The translations under genes were made by a program, and so were the position numbers. A stretch of DNA of 64,000 bases from Sphingomonas profundi. Lineage in GTDB: Bacteria > Pseudomonadota > Alphaproteobacteria > Sphingomonadales > Sphingomonadaceae. Where the stretch lies: positions 496,001 through 560,000 of the forward strand of contig NZ_CP046535.1 in assembly GCF_009739515.1 (NCBI RefSeq). The letters are read 5' to 3'. Under the pieces are notes generated by a model that worked only from the letters and a program-made list of their open reading frames with translations, ran no database searches and was not told where the DNA came from. This document shows, one piece after another, positions 53,455-62,400 of this stretch. The stretch's first letter is position 1. Each line of letters starts with the position of its first letter.

Positions 53455-54573
53455 ATGACCATGCCCGCCCGCGTCCACCTGATCGCCGCCGCCCGGCCGA
53501 ACTTCATGAAGGTCGCGCCGCTGTGGCACGCGCTGGCCGCCGCGCCCGATTTCACGCCGGTGCTGGTGCATACCGGCCAGCATTACGACGCCAACATGTC
53601 GGACGCGATCTTCGCCGATCTGCGGCTGCCGGCGCCGGACCATCATCTCGGCGTCGGTTCCGGCACCCATGCCGAGCAGACCGGCCGGGTGATGATCGCC
53701 TACGAGGCGGTGGCGATGGCCGACCGGCCGGACTGGCTGATCGTCGTCGGCGACGTGAACTCCACCGCCGCCTGCGCGCTGGTCGGCACGAAGCTGGGCA
53801 TCCCGACCGTGCACCTGGAGGCGGGCCTGCGCAGCCGCGACCGGGCGATGCCGGAGGAACTGAACCGGCTGATGACGGACGTGCTGGCCGACGTGCTGTG
53901 GACGCCCTCGCCGGACGCGGACGCGAACCTGGCCGCCGAGGGTATTCCGCCGGCGCGGGTGACGCGGGTCGGCAACATCATGATGGACGCGTTCGAGCTG
54001 ACCCGTCCGGCGATCATGGCGGCGGACTATCCCGCCGCGCTGGGCTTCACGCCGGGCGGCTACGGCGTCGTCACCCTGCACCGCCCGTCCAACGTCGACG
54101 ATCCGGCGCAGCTGGCGCGGCTGGTGGCGGCGCTGGAGCAGGCGCAGGCGCGGCTGCCGCTGGTGTTCCCGGTGCATCCGCGCACGGCGGCGCGGCTGGC
54201 CACGGCGGGCCTGGACACGCGATTGGCGGCCGCGGGCGTGCGGCTGGTGGCGCCGGCGCCCTATGTGCGGTTCATGAGCCTCGTCACCCAGGCGGCGGCG
54301 GTGATCACCGATTCGGGCGGGATCCAGGAGGAGACGACCTATCTCGGCATCCCCTGCCTCACCCTGCGCGAGAATACCGAGCGGCCGATCACGATCAGCG
54401 AAGGCACGAGCCGGCTTGTGCAGGTCGGCGATCTCGTCGCGACCCTGGTCTCGGCGCTGGCCGAGCCCCGGTCGCAGCGGCGCAGGCCCGATCGCTGGGA
54501 CGGCAGGACGGCGGCGCGGTGCCTGGCGGACCTGCGGGCGCGCACCGCGGGAGCAGCCAGCGCGGCGGCGTGA
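53455..54573 (+). CDS. wecB: UDP-N-acetylglucosamine 2-epimerase (non-hydrolysing)
   Basis: Interconverts UDP-GlcNAc and UDP-ManNAc for surface polysaccharides. 372 residues, GT-B fold. Family blocks are AARPNFMKVAPLWHAL, HTGQHYDANMS, GDVNSTAACALVGTKLGIP, HLEAGLRSRDRAMPEELNR, VTLHRPSNVDDP, FPVHPRT and ITDSGGIQEETTYLGIP. ATG 53455 or 53461 may be the start. It lies 64 bases after the CDF gene. A stem-loop follows. Confidence 0.94.
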   Translation: MTMPARVHLIAAARPNFMKVAPLWHALAAAPDFTPVLVHTGQHYDANMSDAIFADLRLPAPDHHLGVGSGTHAEQTGRVMIAYEAVAMADRPDWLIVVGDVNSTAACALVGTKLGIPTVHLEAGLRSRDRAMPEELNRLMTDVLADVLWTPSPDADANLAAEGIPPARVTRVGNIMMDAFELTRPAIMAADYPAALGFTPGGYGVVTLHRPSNVDDPAQLARLVAALEQAQARLPLVFPVHPRTAARLATAGLDTRLAAAGVRLVAPAPYVRFMSLVTQAAAVITDSGGIQEETTYLGIPCLTLRENTERPITISEGTSRLVQVGDLVATLVSALAEPRSQRRRPDRWDGRTAARCLADLRARTAGAASAAA

Positions 54574-54612
54574 TCCGATATTCTTGGGGGATGGCGGTGC
54601 GCGGCCGCCGTG

Positions 54613-54643
54613 CCACGCTTCGGCGGGGGGAGCCGAAGCGTGG
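54613..54643. terminator. Stem-loop between convergent wecB and DUF465 gene
   Basis: A perfect 12-bp stem (CCACGCTTCGGC at 54613-54624 with its inverse at 54632-54643) and a G-rich 7-base loop. There is no T-run on either strand, so intrinsic termination is weak at best. It may act with Rho or protect the 3' ends. Confidence 0.5.
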
Positions 54644-54655
54644 TCCAGCCGGCGA

Positions 54656-54811
54656 TCAGAGCCGCTGGAGCGCTTCCTTGATCTTCAGCTTCTGCTTCTT
54701 CAGCGTCGCGAGCAAAGTGTCGTCGGGAGCGGGACGACTATTCTCGCTCGCGATTCGCGCTTCGATACCGGCATGCTTGGCGAGCAACGCGGAAGAATGG
54801 GCCGATTCCAT
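54656..54811 (-). CDS. DUF465 (YdcH-like) small protein
   Basis: A 51-residue charged helical protein, MESAHSSALLAKHAGIEARI then a helix ending KKQKLKIKEALQRL, typical of the DUF465 helical hairpin. AAGGAGA lies seven bases before the ATG. The function is unknown. A second DUF465 gene lies 188 bases away in the opposite direction. Confidence 0.8.
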   Translation of the reverse strand: MESAHSSALLAKHAGIEARIASENSRPAPDDTLLATLKKQKLKIKEALQRL

Positions 54812-54999
54812 AGGGATGTCTCCTTTCGTCTCCGATTGGGCGAACCAATAGATCACCAATGGATTGGAAAGTCGCGCGGTTAATAGCGTGAATGCGGCAG
54901 TTACCATCCTGAGCGGGATGGCCCGCGCGAGGGGCGGCCGGCGGCCTTGAGCGCCGCGCGCATCCGCCCTATCGACCCTCTGCAGGAAGCGGAGGAGCC

Positions 55000-55203
55000 G
55001 TGAGCTTGGATCAGGATGAGATCAGCCAGCGCGTCGCCCGCCTCCGCCAGGAGCATCGCGATCTCGACATGGCGATCGATGCGATGGGATCGGCGCCAAC
55101 GATCGACCAGCTGGTGATGGCGCGCATCAAGAAGCGCAAGCTGCGCCTGCGCGACGAGATCGCCGCGCTGGAGGACCAGCTGATCCCGGACATCATCGCC
55201 TGA
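55000..55203 (+). CDS. DUF465 (YdcH-like) small protein
   Basis: A 67-residue, almost wholly helical protein (GTG start after GGAGGAG): ISQRVARLRQEHRDLDMAID, LVMARIKKRKLRLRDEIAAL. The R-x-E-H-x-x-L and K-K-R-K-L-x-L-R-D-E-I patterns define DUF465. The function is unknown. It is followed by a strong terminator. The 54812-54999 gap is the divergent control region of the two DUF465 genes. Confidence 0.87.
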   Translation: MSLDQDEISQRVARLRQEHRDLDMAIDAMGSAPTIDQLVMARIKKRKLRLRDEIAALEDQLIPDIIA

Positions 55204-55212
55204 GGCGGGCAT

Positions 55213-55252
55213 GTAAAACGGGGCCGGTCCGCATGGACCGGCCCCGTTTTAC
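55213..55252. terminator. Bidirectional Rho-independent terminator
   Basis: An 18-bp perfect stem with GCAT loop; the arms end in AAAAC and GTTTTAC, so both strands give a T-tract at the 3' base. It serves the rightward DUF465 gene and the leftward hsp20 gene. Confidence 0.94.
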
Positions 55253-55262
55253 GGATCGCGGA

Positions 55263-55736
55263 TCAGGCGGCTTCGCGCTGTTCCTCGACGCGTGCCTCGA
55301 CCGTCGTCGGCGCGATGCCGTCGATGGCGATGCGGCGCGGCTTCTTGTGCTCCGGCACCTCGCGCACCAGCGAGATGTTCAGCAGGCCGTTCTCGTAACC
55401 GGCGCCCGTCACCTTGATGGTGTCGGCGAGCTGGAAGCGGCGCTCGAACGCGCGCTTGGCGATGCCGCGGTGGATGAACTGGCGGTCGCCCTGATCGGCG
55501 GGATCGCCCGCGCGGCCGACGACGATCAGCATATTCTCCTGCACCGTGAGATCGAGCTCGTCCTGGCCGAAGCCGGCGACGGCCATCGAGATGCGGTAGG
55601 CGCCTTCGCCGACCTTCTCGATATTATAGGGGGGATAGGCATCGTCGCCGCCACGGGTGGCGAAATCGACGAGGCGGTTGAGGTTCTCGAACCCGATCGA
55701 GGACCGCAGCAGGGGGGCGAAATCAACAGTACGCAT
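55263..55736 (-). CDS. Small heat-shock protein Hsp20 (IbpA type)
   Basis: An ATP-independent holdase of 157 residues. N-terminal FAPLLRSSIGFENLNRLVDF, then an alpha-crystallin domain (YPPYNIEKVGEGAYRISMAV, FIHRGIAKRAFERRFQLAD, YENGLLNISLVREVPE). ATG 55736 is used, as the first residues MRTVDFAPLL match homologues. No ROSE-type thermometer could be recognised in the leader. The upstream gap (55737-55950) is the divergent control region with rcdA. Confidence 0.93.
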   Translation of the reverse strand: MRTVDFAPLLRSSIGFENLNRLVDFATRGGDDAYPPYNIEKVGEGAYRISMAVAGFGQDELDLTVQENMLIVVGRAGDPADQGDRQFIHRGIAKRAFERRFQLADTIKVTGAGYENGLLNISLVREVPEHKKPRRIAIDGIAPTTVEARVEEQREAA

Positions 55737-55950
55737 GGCTCTCAACCCTTTCACATGGCGATGAGTGTGGATGCCCGCGGCAGCGCCGCCGGGCCTGCCG
55801 GCCAACCCCGAAGGCGATGGCCTGACGATTGCGGAAATGGGAACCGCACGCGTGCATTCAAGAGGGCGGGACGGCGTTCACCATCTTTGTCCGTTCTCGC
55901 TTATCCGGCGATATGGCATGGTCGCGGCCGTGCTGAGAGGAAATGATCCG

Positions 55951-56397
55951 ATGCGGAGCAACGGCTTGACGATGCGGCTGGTCGACGCGCTCTACACCGA
56001 GGCGATGATCCTGGCCGACGAGGCGCGCGGCTACTTCGACGAGCGCGGCCGCTTCGAGCGGGAGGCGCTGGCGCCGATCGCGCGCGTGGCGTTCACCTGC
56101 GAATCGCTGAAGGTGACGACGCGGCTGATGCACATCATCGCCTGGCTGCTGACGCGGCGCGCATTGGAGGCCGGCGAGATCAGCGCGGAGGAAGCGCGCG
56201 AGCCCGCCCGTAGGCTGGGCCGCATCGACGCCGCCGATCCGGCGAGCGCGGCGGCGCTGCCGGAAACGGCCCTCGCTCTCGTCGCCGCGAGCGACGATCT
56301 CTACCAGCGCGTCCGCCGGCTGGACGAAGGGCTGGAGCAGCCGGCCGAGGCCTGCCCGGCGCACGGGCTGCTGCGGCGGCTGGAGCGGGCATTCTGA
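55951..56397 (+). CDS. DUF1465/RcdA family protein
   Basis: A 148-residue helical protein of the DUF1465 family, which includes Caulobacter RcdA, an adaptor for ClpXP-dependent removal of the cell-cycle regulator CtrA. Family parts are RLVDALYTEAMILADEARGY, FTCESLKVTTRLMHIIAWLL and a C-terminal acidic stretch. ATG 55951 has AGAGGA upstream. Whether it controls CtrA here is inference from the family. Confidence 0.82.
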   Translation: MRSNGLTMRLVDALYTEAMILADEARGYFDERGRFEREALAPIARVAFTCESLKVTTRLMHIIAWLLTRRALEAGEISAEEAREPARRLGRIDAADPASAAALPETALALVAASDDLYQRVRRLDEGLEQPAEACPAHGLLRRLERAF

Positions 56398-56445
56398 CAG
56401 CGGCCTGCCGACGCGTCCGGCGCGGCGGGAAACGGCAGACAGCGG

Positions 56446-56777
56446 TGGTGCGGGCGGGGGGGATCGAACCCCCAAGGCCTTGCGGCCGACGGATTTTCTT
56501 ACCCGCCACGGCTTTCGCCGCCATCCGCGCCGCCTGAGCGGCGGGATGTTCGGGGTCTGGACTATCCCTTCACCATCCCGGCCCGGCGGCAAGCCGGCGG
56601 CGGGTACAGGTGCTGCCCGTCTAGTCTCTACACCTTCCCGCGCGCCGTGCGGCGGGCTTGGCTCGGGATCGCCATCTTACAGGGTTCCCCGAATTTGAGC
56701 AGTTCTGCATCGCGGGTTTCCCGCGCGAGCACCCAATCGTTCAAGTCCGTTGCGTCTACCAGTTTCGCCACGCCCGC
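56446..56777 (-). tRNA. tRNA-Leu (anticodon TAA) split by a group I intron
   Basis: Exon 1 is 56777-56743 (35 nt, GCGGGCG acceptor strand, D arm, anticodon stem ACGGA and loop CTT). Exon 2 is 56497-56446 (AAAATCCGT, long variable arm, T arm GGGGG/CCCCC, CGCCCGC, A73, CCA). Joined, the loop is CTTAAAA, giving anticodon TAA between U33 and A37. The long variable arm confirms a class II tRNA. The tRNA reads UUA, a rare codon in this GC-rich genome. Unspliced it would be non-functional. Confidence 0.93.
56498..56742 (-). ncRNA. Group I intron (IC3-like self-splicing ribozyme)
   Basis: A 245-nt intron placed between U34 and A35 of the tRNA-Leu(UAA) anticodon. It ends in G (56498). Core elements on the minus strand: P4-side TCAAATTCGGGGAACC (about 56682-56697), GAGCCAAGC, then GAAGGTGTAGAGACTAGACG with the P7 strand AGACTA, and GATGGTGAAGGGATAGTCC with the other P7 strand. 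These nearly match the Azoarcus tRNA-Ile and cyanobacterial tRNA-Leu introns. P1 can form between exon ACUU and intron GGGU, with U-G pairs at the splice site. No ORF for a homing endonuclease is present. Confidence 0.93.
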
Positions 56778-56824
56778 ACGGCGCCGCGCACCGCGTGTAG
56801 AACGGCGCGCGCGAGCGGCCAAGC

Positions 56825-57103
56825 TCAGACGTTGAGGCGGAGCCGCATCTCCTTGCCGGGCTTGAAATAGGGCACGCTCTTGGCATCCACCTCCACCGGA
56901 TCGCCGGTGCGGGGGTTGCGGCCGACGCGGGCGACGCGGGCGCGGGTGGAGAAGGCGCCGAAGCCGCGCAGCTCCACCCGCCGGCCCGTGGCGAGATGGG
57001 CCGCGATCGTATCGAAGAAGACACTGACGATTCGCTCGACCTCGCGCTGCGCAAGGTCCGGATTCTCTTCGGCGAGCAGCTGCACGAGCTCTGACCGGAT
57101 CAT
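56825..57103 (-). CDS. ihfB: Integration host factor subunit beta
   Basis: A DNA-bending HU-family protein, 92 residues. [50 protein letters not shown] and [13 protein letters not shown] are the IHF-beta blocks; the Pro in NPRTG intercalates DNA. It lies 47 bases upstream of the intron-bearing tRNA on the same strand. The gap 57104-57316 to the divergent cytochrome gene has an AT-richer promoter zone but no clear site. Confidence 0.94.
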   Translation of the reverse strand: MIRSELVQLLAEENPDLAQREVERIVSVFFDTIAAHLATGRRVELRGFGAFSTRARVARVGRNPRTGDPVEVDAKSVPYFKPGKEMRLRLNV

Positions 57104-57316
57104 CTCACATTCTCCCGCACCTATCCCCCCCCCGGGGATCGTGACCGAACGCCCTCCCGAAAAGGCGAGGGTAATGAATATCGCCCCTCGTGGAGGCGGC
57201 GATTACACACATACGTTAGTTGTTCCACCTGCGAAGCTTTTGCAACCGTTCCGTCTTGCCATAAAAGGGCGCAGTCGATTGTCCGGTCGGGTCCACCGGG
57301 AATGTTGGGAGAGTGT

Positions 57317-57688
57317 ATGTCGCTGCGCCTTGACCATTGTTTAACGATGCTCGCCGCCGTCGCGAGCCCGGCCGCGCTCTCGGCCGCGCCGCTGCCGCGC
57401 CCGCCGGCCTTCGCGATGTGCGGCGTCTGCCACAAGACGGTCGCGACCGAGAAGTCCGTGCTCGGGCCGAACCTGTGGGGCGTCGGCGGCCGCAAGGCGG
57501 GCACCATGCCCGGCTTCGCCTACTCGCCGGCGATGCAGAGGTCGGGGATCGTCTGGAACCGCGATGCGCTGCTGGCCTTCGTCACCGCGCCGCAGGCCAA
57601 GGTGCCGGGCACGAAGATGGCCTATGGCGGCCAGAAGGATCCGAAGGTGGCCGGCGCCATCGTCGACTATGTGCTCTCGCTGAAGTGA
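57317..57688 (+). CDS. Secreted class I cytochrome c
   Basis: A 123-residue periplasmic cytochrome c of the c2/c-550 type. Signal peptide LTMLAAVASPAALSAAP, heme site CGVCH in FAMCGVCHKTV, GPNLWGVGGRKAG, and the distal Met in PGTKMAYGG. It probably shuttles electrons to an oxidase. ATG 57317 is chosen since GGGAGAG lies just upstream. A strong terminator follows. Confidence 0.92.
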   Translation: MSLRLDHCLTMLAAVASPAALSAAPLPRPPAFAMCGVCHKTVATEKSVLGPNLWGVGGRKAGTMPGFAYSPAMQRSGIVWNRDALLAFVTAPQAKVPGTKMAYGGQKDPKVAGAIVDYVLSLK

Positions 57689-57698
57689 GCCGCTAGCC

Positions 57699-57738
57699 AA
57701 AAGGGGCGCGGACCTCGCGGTCCGCGCCCCTTTTCTTT
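57699..57738. terminator. Bidirectional Rho-independent terminator
   Basis: A 16-bp stem of AAAAGGGGCGCGGACC with its inverse around a TCGC loop, followed by TTTTCTTTG. It lies between convergent cytochrome c and rpsA and can end both. Confidence 0.94.
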
Positions 57739-57756
57739 GTCCCCTGCGGGCGACGA

Positions 57757-59487
57757 TCAATTCTCGTCGCGGCGGGCCTTCAGCGCGGCGCCCAGGATGT
57801 CGCCGAGCGACGCGCCCGAGTCGGACGAGCCGTACTGCGCCACGGCCTGCTTCTCCTCGGCCATCTGCATGGCCTTGATCGAAAAGTTCGGCTTCTTCGA
57901 GCGATCGAAGCCGATCACCATCGCGTCGAACTTCTGGCCGACCTGGAACCGCTCCGGACGCTGCTCGTCGCGATCGCGGCCAAGGTCGCCGCGACGGATG
58001 AAGCCGGTCGCGCCGTCGTCGCCGGCCTGCACGTCGAGGCCGCCGTCACCCACGTTCAGCACCGTGACGGTGACGATCGCATTCTTGTTCAGGCGGCTGC
58101 CGCCACCCGCCGATTCGCCCGCGCCGCTGCTGCCGCCGGCCGCGACGCCGCCGCGCTCCAGCTGCTTCATGCCCAGCGAGATGCGCTCCTTCTCGGTGTC
58201 GATGTCGAGCACCACGGCCTTCACCGTCTCGCCCTTGTGGTGCAGCGCCAGCGCTTCCTCGCCGGACACGCCCCAGGCGATGTCGGACATGTGGACCATG
58301 CCGTCGACGTCGCCGTCCAGGCCGATGAACAGGCCGAATTCGGTGGCGTTCTTCACCTCGCCCTCGACGACCGAGCCGACCGGATGCTGATCCAGGAACG
58401 AATCCCACGGATTGTTCTGCGCCTGCTTCAGGCCCAGCGAGATGCGGCGCTTGTCCTGATCGACCTCCAGGATGACCACGTCCACCTCCTGCGAGGTCGA
58501 CACGATCTTGCCCGGATGGACGTTCTTCTTGGTCCACGACATCTCGGAGACGTGGACGAGGCCCTCGATGCCCGGCTCCAGCTCCACGAAGGCGCCATAT
58601 TCGGTGATGTTGGTGACGCGGCCGGTGAACTTGCCGCCGATCGGGTACTTGGCGGCCGCACCCTCCCACGGATCGCTCTCGAGCTGCTTCATGCCGAGCG
58701 AGATGCGCTGCGTGTCCTTGTTGATGCGGATGATCTGCACCTTCACCACGTCGCCGATGTTGATCATCTCGGACGGGTGGCCGACGCGCTTGTAGCTGAG
58801 ATCGGTGACGTGCAGCAGGCCGTCGATGCCGCCCAGATCGACGAAGGCGCCGTAATCGGTGATGTTCTTGACGACACCCTCGATCACCTGGCCCTCGGCG
58901 AGGCTCTGGATCAGGCCGGTGCGCTGCTCGGCGCGGGTCTCTTCCAGCACGGCGCGGCGGCTGACGACGATGTTGCCGCGGCGGCGATCCATCTTGAGGA
59001 TCTGGAAGGGCTGCGGGATGTCCATCAGCGGGGTCACGTCGCGCACCGGGCGGATATCGACCTGGCTGCCGGGCAGGAAGGCGACGGCGCCGGAGAGATC
59101 GACGGTGAAGCCGCCCTTGACGCGACCGAAGATCACGCCCTCGACGCGGCTGTTGTGGCCGAACTCGGCCTCCAACTTGTCCCATGCGGCTTCGCGGCGC
59201 GCGCGATCGCGCGACAGCATCGCCTCGCCATGCACGTTCTCGACGCGATCGACATAGACCTCGACCTCGTCGCCCACCTTGAGATCGGCCTTCTGGCCGG
59301 GCGCGGCGAACTCGCGGAGCGCCACGCGGCCCTCGGACTTCAGGCCGACGTCGATGACGGCCATGTCGTTCTCGATGGCGGTGACGGTGCCCTTGACGAC
59401 GCGGCCCTCGAAGCCTTCGCCCTCGCCGAGGGATTCGTTGAGCAGCGCCGCGAAATCATCGCGGGTGGGGTTGGCGGCAGTTGCCAT
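57757..59487 (-). CDS. rpsA: 30S ribosomal protein S1
   Basis: Binds mRNA and helps the ribosome start on structured leaders. 576 residues with six S1 domains, e.g. VIENDMAVIDVGLKSEGRVA, GFTVDLSGAVAFLPGSQVDI, NITDYGAFVDLGGIDGLLHV, NITEYGAFVELEPGIEGLVH and NATEFGLFIGLDGDVDGMVH. It is followed by a C-terminal tail DSGASLGDILGAALKAR. It is downstream of aroA-cmk on the same strand, a common order (aroA-cmk-rpsA). The gap 59488-59708 before it is a 221-base leader or promoter region without a clear element. Confidence 0.97.
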   Translation of the reverse strand: MATAANPTRDDFAALLNESLGEGEGFEGRVVKGTVTAIENDMAVIDVGLKSEGRVALREFAAPGQKADLKVGDEVEVYVDRVENVHGEAMLSRDRARREAAWDKLEAEFGHNSRVEGVIFGRVKGGFTVDLSGAVAFLPGSQVDIRPVRDVTPLMDIPQPFQILKMDRRRGNIVVSRRAVLEETRAEQRTGLIQSLAEGQVIEGVVKNITDYGAFVDLGGIDGLLHVTDLSYKRVGHPSEMINIGDVVKVQIIRINKDTQRISLGMKQLESDPWEGAAAKYPIGGKFTGRVTNITEYGAFVELEPGIEGLVHVSEMSWTKKNVHPGKIVSTSQEVDVVILEVDQDKRRISLGLKQAQNNPWDSFLDQHPVGSVVEGEVKNATEFGLFIGLDGDVDGMVHMSDIAWGVSGEEALALHHKGETVKAVVLDIDTEKERISLGMKQLERGGVAAGGSSGAGESAGGGSRLNKNAIVTVTVLNVGDGGLDVQAGDDGATGFIRRGDLGRDRDEQRPERFQVGQKFDAMVIGFDRSKKPNFSIKAMQMAEEKQAVAQYGSSDSGASLGDILGAALKARRDEN

Positions 59488-59708
59488 ATGCTAGCGGTTC
59501 CTGTCAGTCATGTTTCCGGCCATCCGGTTGTGTCCGGAGGTCTTGTGGCCGTTGACGCCACGGCGGCACCATGCCGGTCGCGGCACCGATCGCCCGTTTG
59601 CCCTCGCGAAAGCGACGAATGGCGAAAATGGGCACGCCGAGGAGCCGGTCTCACCGGATCCCCCGCGCACCTCGTTCCCTGGAGCAGCCGTGCCGGCGGG
59701 CGAGCCCG

Positions 59709-60344
59709 TCAGTCGTTGGCGGCCGCCCTGATCCGGGCCTCCACGAGCGCAAGCGCCCGATCGACGGCCGCCTCTATATCCATGAAGGTCGTGTCGAGCA
59801 AGTCGGCGTCGGCGGCCTGGGTGAGGGGCGCGTGATCGCGCAGCATGTCGCGCTTGTCGCGCTCGCGTATGTCGGCCAGCACGCGATCGTAGCTGATCTC
59901 CAGCCCGCGCGCGACGATCTCGTCGTGGCGCCGCCGCGCGCGCACGGCCGGCGCGGCCTTCACGAACAGCTTGGCGGCGGCGTGCGGCGCGATCACCGTG
60001 CCGATGTCCCGCCCGTCCAGCACCGCGCCGCCCGGCTGGCCGGCGAAGGCGCGCTGCCGCTCGATCAGCGCCGCGCGCACCGCCGGATGCGCCGACACGA
60101 CCGAGGCGGCGGCACCGGCGGCCTCGCTGCGCAGCTGCTCGTCGGCCAGCAGCGGATCGGTGAAGGCGCAGGCGGCGAGGGCCGCATCCGGATCGGACGG
60201 ATCGCCGCCGGTCCGCAGCACCTGCAACCCAACCGCGCGGTAGAGCAGGCCGGTATCCAGATAGGGCAGCCCGTAGTGGCGGGCGATGGCCCGCGCGATC
60301 GTGCCCTTGCCGGACGCGGCCGGCCCATCGACGGCGATGATCAT
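59709..60344 (-). CDS. cmk: Cytidylate kinase
   Basis: Phosphorylates CMP and dCMP. 211 residues: P-loop [57 protein letters not shown] and [11 protein letters not shown]. The ATG overlaps the aroA stop by four bases (ATGA), so the pair is translationally coupled. Confidence 0.96.
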   Translation of the reverse strand: MIIAVDGPAASGKGTIARAIARHYGLPYLDTGLLYRAVGLQVLRTGGDPSDPDAALAACAFTDPLLADEQLRSEAAGAAASVVSAHPAVRAALIERQRAFAGQPGGAVLDGRDIGTVIAPHAAAKLFVKAAPAVRARRRHDEIVARGLEISYDRVLADIRERDKRDMLRDHAPLTQAADADLLDTTFMDIEAAVDRALALVEARIRAAAND

Positions 60345-61702
60345 GCGGCGACCGCCCCCAGCGCGGTCATCATGGCGGTGAAGCCGGGAAAGCTGGTGGC
60401 GACCGGCGCCATGTCGTCGATCCGCACGCCATCGCGGGAGGCGAGCCCCGCCACCGCGAAGCTCATCGCGATGCGGTGGTCCAGTTCCGCGGCGACCGTC
60501 GGGCGGGTCTCGTCGCCGGCCAGCGCCGCGCCGCCGCTGCCCTCGATCACCAGCCCGTCGGCCGCTTCCGACACCCGCGCGCCGCAGCGGGCCAGGCCGC
60601 GCGCCATCACGGCCAGCCGGTCCGATTCCTTTACGCGCAGCTCGTCCAGCCCACGCGTCACGGTGCGGCCCTCGGCCAGCGCGGCGGCGACGAACAGGAT
60701 GGGGAACTCGTCGATCATGCTCGGCGCGATCTCCGGCGGCACCTCGATCCCGCGCAGCGCGGAGTGGCGCACGCGCAGGTCCGCCACGGGTTCGCCGCCC
60801 ACCTCCCGCTCGTTCAGCAGGGCGATGTCGGCGCCCATCATCCGCAGCACATCGAACAGGCCGGCGCGGGTGGGGTTGATGCCGACGTTCGTCACCGTCA
60901 CGTCCGATCCCGGCACCAGCAGCGCCGCCACCACCGGGAAGGCGGCGGAGGAGGGATCGCCGGGTACGACGATGTGCCGCGCTTGCAGGTCCGCCTCGCC
61001 CCGGAGCGAGATGATGCGGGCACCGTCGCCCGCCGTCTCCACCGTCAGATCGGCGCCGAAGCCGCGCAGCATGCGCTCGCTATGGTCGCGCGTCGCCACC
61101 GGCTCGATCACGCGGGTGATGCCGGGCGTGTTGAGGCCGGCGAGCAGCACCGCCGACTTCACCTGCGCCGAGGCGACCGGCAGGCGATATTCGATCGGCA
61201 CCGCCGGGCACAGGCCGCGCAGCATCAGCGGCAGGCGATCGCCGCCATCGCCGCCGGGTGTGGCGAAGAACTCCGCGCCCATCCGCCCCAGCGGCTCGAT
61301 CACGCGGGCCATCGGGCGGCGCGACAGGGAGGCGTCGCCGGTGAAGGTCGCGGTGATCGGGTGGCTGGCGACGACACCCATCAGCAGGCGGGTGGAGGTG
61401 CCGGAATTGCCCATGTCCAGCGCCGTCTGCGGCTGGAGCAGGCCGCCGACGCCGACGCCGTGGACGTGCCAGGCGCCGGCCGCGTCCCGTTCCACCGTGG
61501 CGCCCATCGCCCGCATCGCCCGCGCGGTGGCGATCACGTCCTCGCCCTCCAGCAGCCCCTCGATCACCGTCTCGCCCACCGCGAGCGCGCCGAGCATCAG
61601 CGCGCGGTGCGAGATCGACTTGTCGCCGGGCACCGCCACGGTGCCGCGCAGGCGGCCGGGCGCCGAGAAGGAAGCGGGGCGGGGCGGGGCGGCGGACGAC
61701 AT
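60341..61702 (-). CDS. aroA: EPSP synthase, class II (CP4-like)
   Basis: Makes 5-enolpyruvylshikimate-3-phosphate for aromatic amino acids. 453 residues, two-domain inverse alpha/beta barrel. [85 protein letters not shown] and [16 protein letters not shown] are close to Agrobacterium CP4 EPSPS, a class II enzyme. The loop that holds Ala100 in CP4 reads [10 protein letters not shown] here, with Gly101 in that position. It is the first gene of aroA-cmk. Confidence 0.96.
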   Translation of the reverse strand: MSSAAPPRPASFSAPGRLRGTVAVPGDKSISHRALMLGALAVGETVIEGLLEGEDVIATARAMRAMGATVERDAAGAWHVHGVGVGGLLQPQTALDMGNSGTSTRLLMGVVASHPITATFTGDASLSRRPMARVIEPLGRMGAEFFATPGGDGGDRLPLMLRGLCPAVPIEYRLPVASAQVKSAVLLAGLNTPGITRVIEPVATRDHSERMLRGFGADLTVETAGDGARIISLRGEADLQARHIVVPGDPSSAAFPVVAALLVPGSDVTVTNVGINPTRAGLFDVLRMMGADIALLNEREVGGEPVADLRVRHSALRGIEVPPEIAPSMIDEFPILFVAAALAEGRTVTRGLDELRVKESDRLAVMARGLARCGARVSEAADGLVIEGSGGAALAGDETRPTVAAELDHRIAMSFAVAGLASRDGVRIDDMAPVATSFPGFTAMMTALGAVAA

Positions 61703-61810
61703 CGGCGCGGCTTTTGACAGCCGCCCTCCGCTATGGCAAGGCGCGCCGCGTCCATGGCCCGCAGCCCGCGCGGCCATGCCATATCTACTTTGAAATCGGA
61801 GGCCTATCGC

Positions 61811-62125
61811 GTGGTGAAACCTGAATGGGGCACCAAGCGGACCTGCCCTAAGTGCGGCACCCGCTTCTATGATCTGGGCAAGGACGACCCGGTGAGCTGC
61901 ATCGAGTGCGGCGCCGCGTGGGAGCCCGATCCGATCCTCAAGTCCAAGCAGCCGATGCCCTACGACGCCCCCAAGAAGGAGGTCGAGAAGGAGAAGGACG
62001 ATGCCGATCTCTCCGAGGATCTGGACATCGACGAGGACGAGGAGCCGAGCCCGGACGACGATGTCGACCTGGGTGGCGACGACGATATCGGCGTGGCGAC
62101 GGGCGGCGACGACGACGAGCATTGA
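61811..62125 (+). CDS. FYDLN-acid family protein (TIGR02300)
   Basis: A 104-residue protein with a zinc-ribbon start, [20 protein letters not shown], then [11 protein letters not shown] and a highly acidic tail ([20 protein letters not shown] and onward). Four cysteines in two CxxC pairs probably bind zinc. The family is widespread in alphaproteobacteria and uncharacterised. GTG 61811 is the start, with GGAGG eight bases upstream. It is divergent from aroA. Confidence 0.9.
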   Translation: MVKPEWGTKRTCPKCGTRFYDLGKDDPVSCIECGAAWEPDPILKSKQPMPYDAPKKEVEKEKDDADLSEDLDIDEDEEPSPDDDVDLGGDDDIGVATGGDDDEH

Positions 62126-62211
62126 TCGACGATATGGGGTTGCGAGCGCGCCGAGCCTGATCTAAAGGGCGCGCTCTCCCGATCGTTCCAGCCGATCGGG
62201 TGCGAAGGGAT

Positions 62212-62287
62212 GGGGCCGTAGCTCAGCTGGGAGAGCGTCGCGATGGCATTGCGAAGGTCTGGGGTTCGATCCCCCACGGCTCCACCA
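62212..62287 (+). tRNA. tRNA-Ala (anticodon GGC)
   Basis: Acceptor GGGGCCG/CGGCTCC with the G3-U70 pair that marks tRNA-Ala, D arm GCTC/GAGC, anticodon stem TCGCG/TGCGA around ATGGCAT (anticodon GGC), T stem CTGGG/CCCCA region, A73 and encoded CCA (62285-62287). Confidence 0.94.
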
Positions 62288-62400
62288 TTTCACCACTGAC
62301 TGCATTTGCGGCGGCGACTGGCGACGGTTTCGGCATGTGCCGGGGCGATGGAAGCGCCAGCTCGGCCTTTCGCGCGGTCCCTCTCGCGGCCCTCCCTCCT

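Noticed and set aside
56628-56822. A 64-codon minus-strand frame within the tRNA-Leu intron region
   Set aside because: It runs through exon 1 and the intron core; the RNA elements explain the sequence and no endonuclease motif is present.
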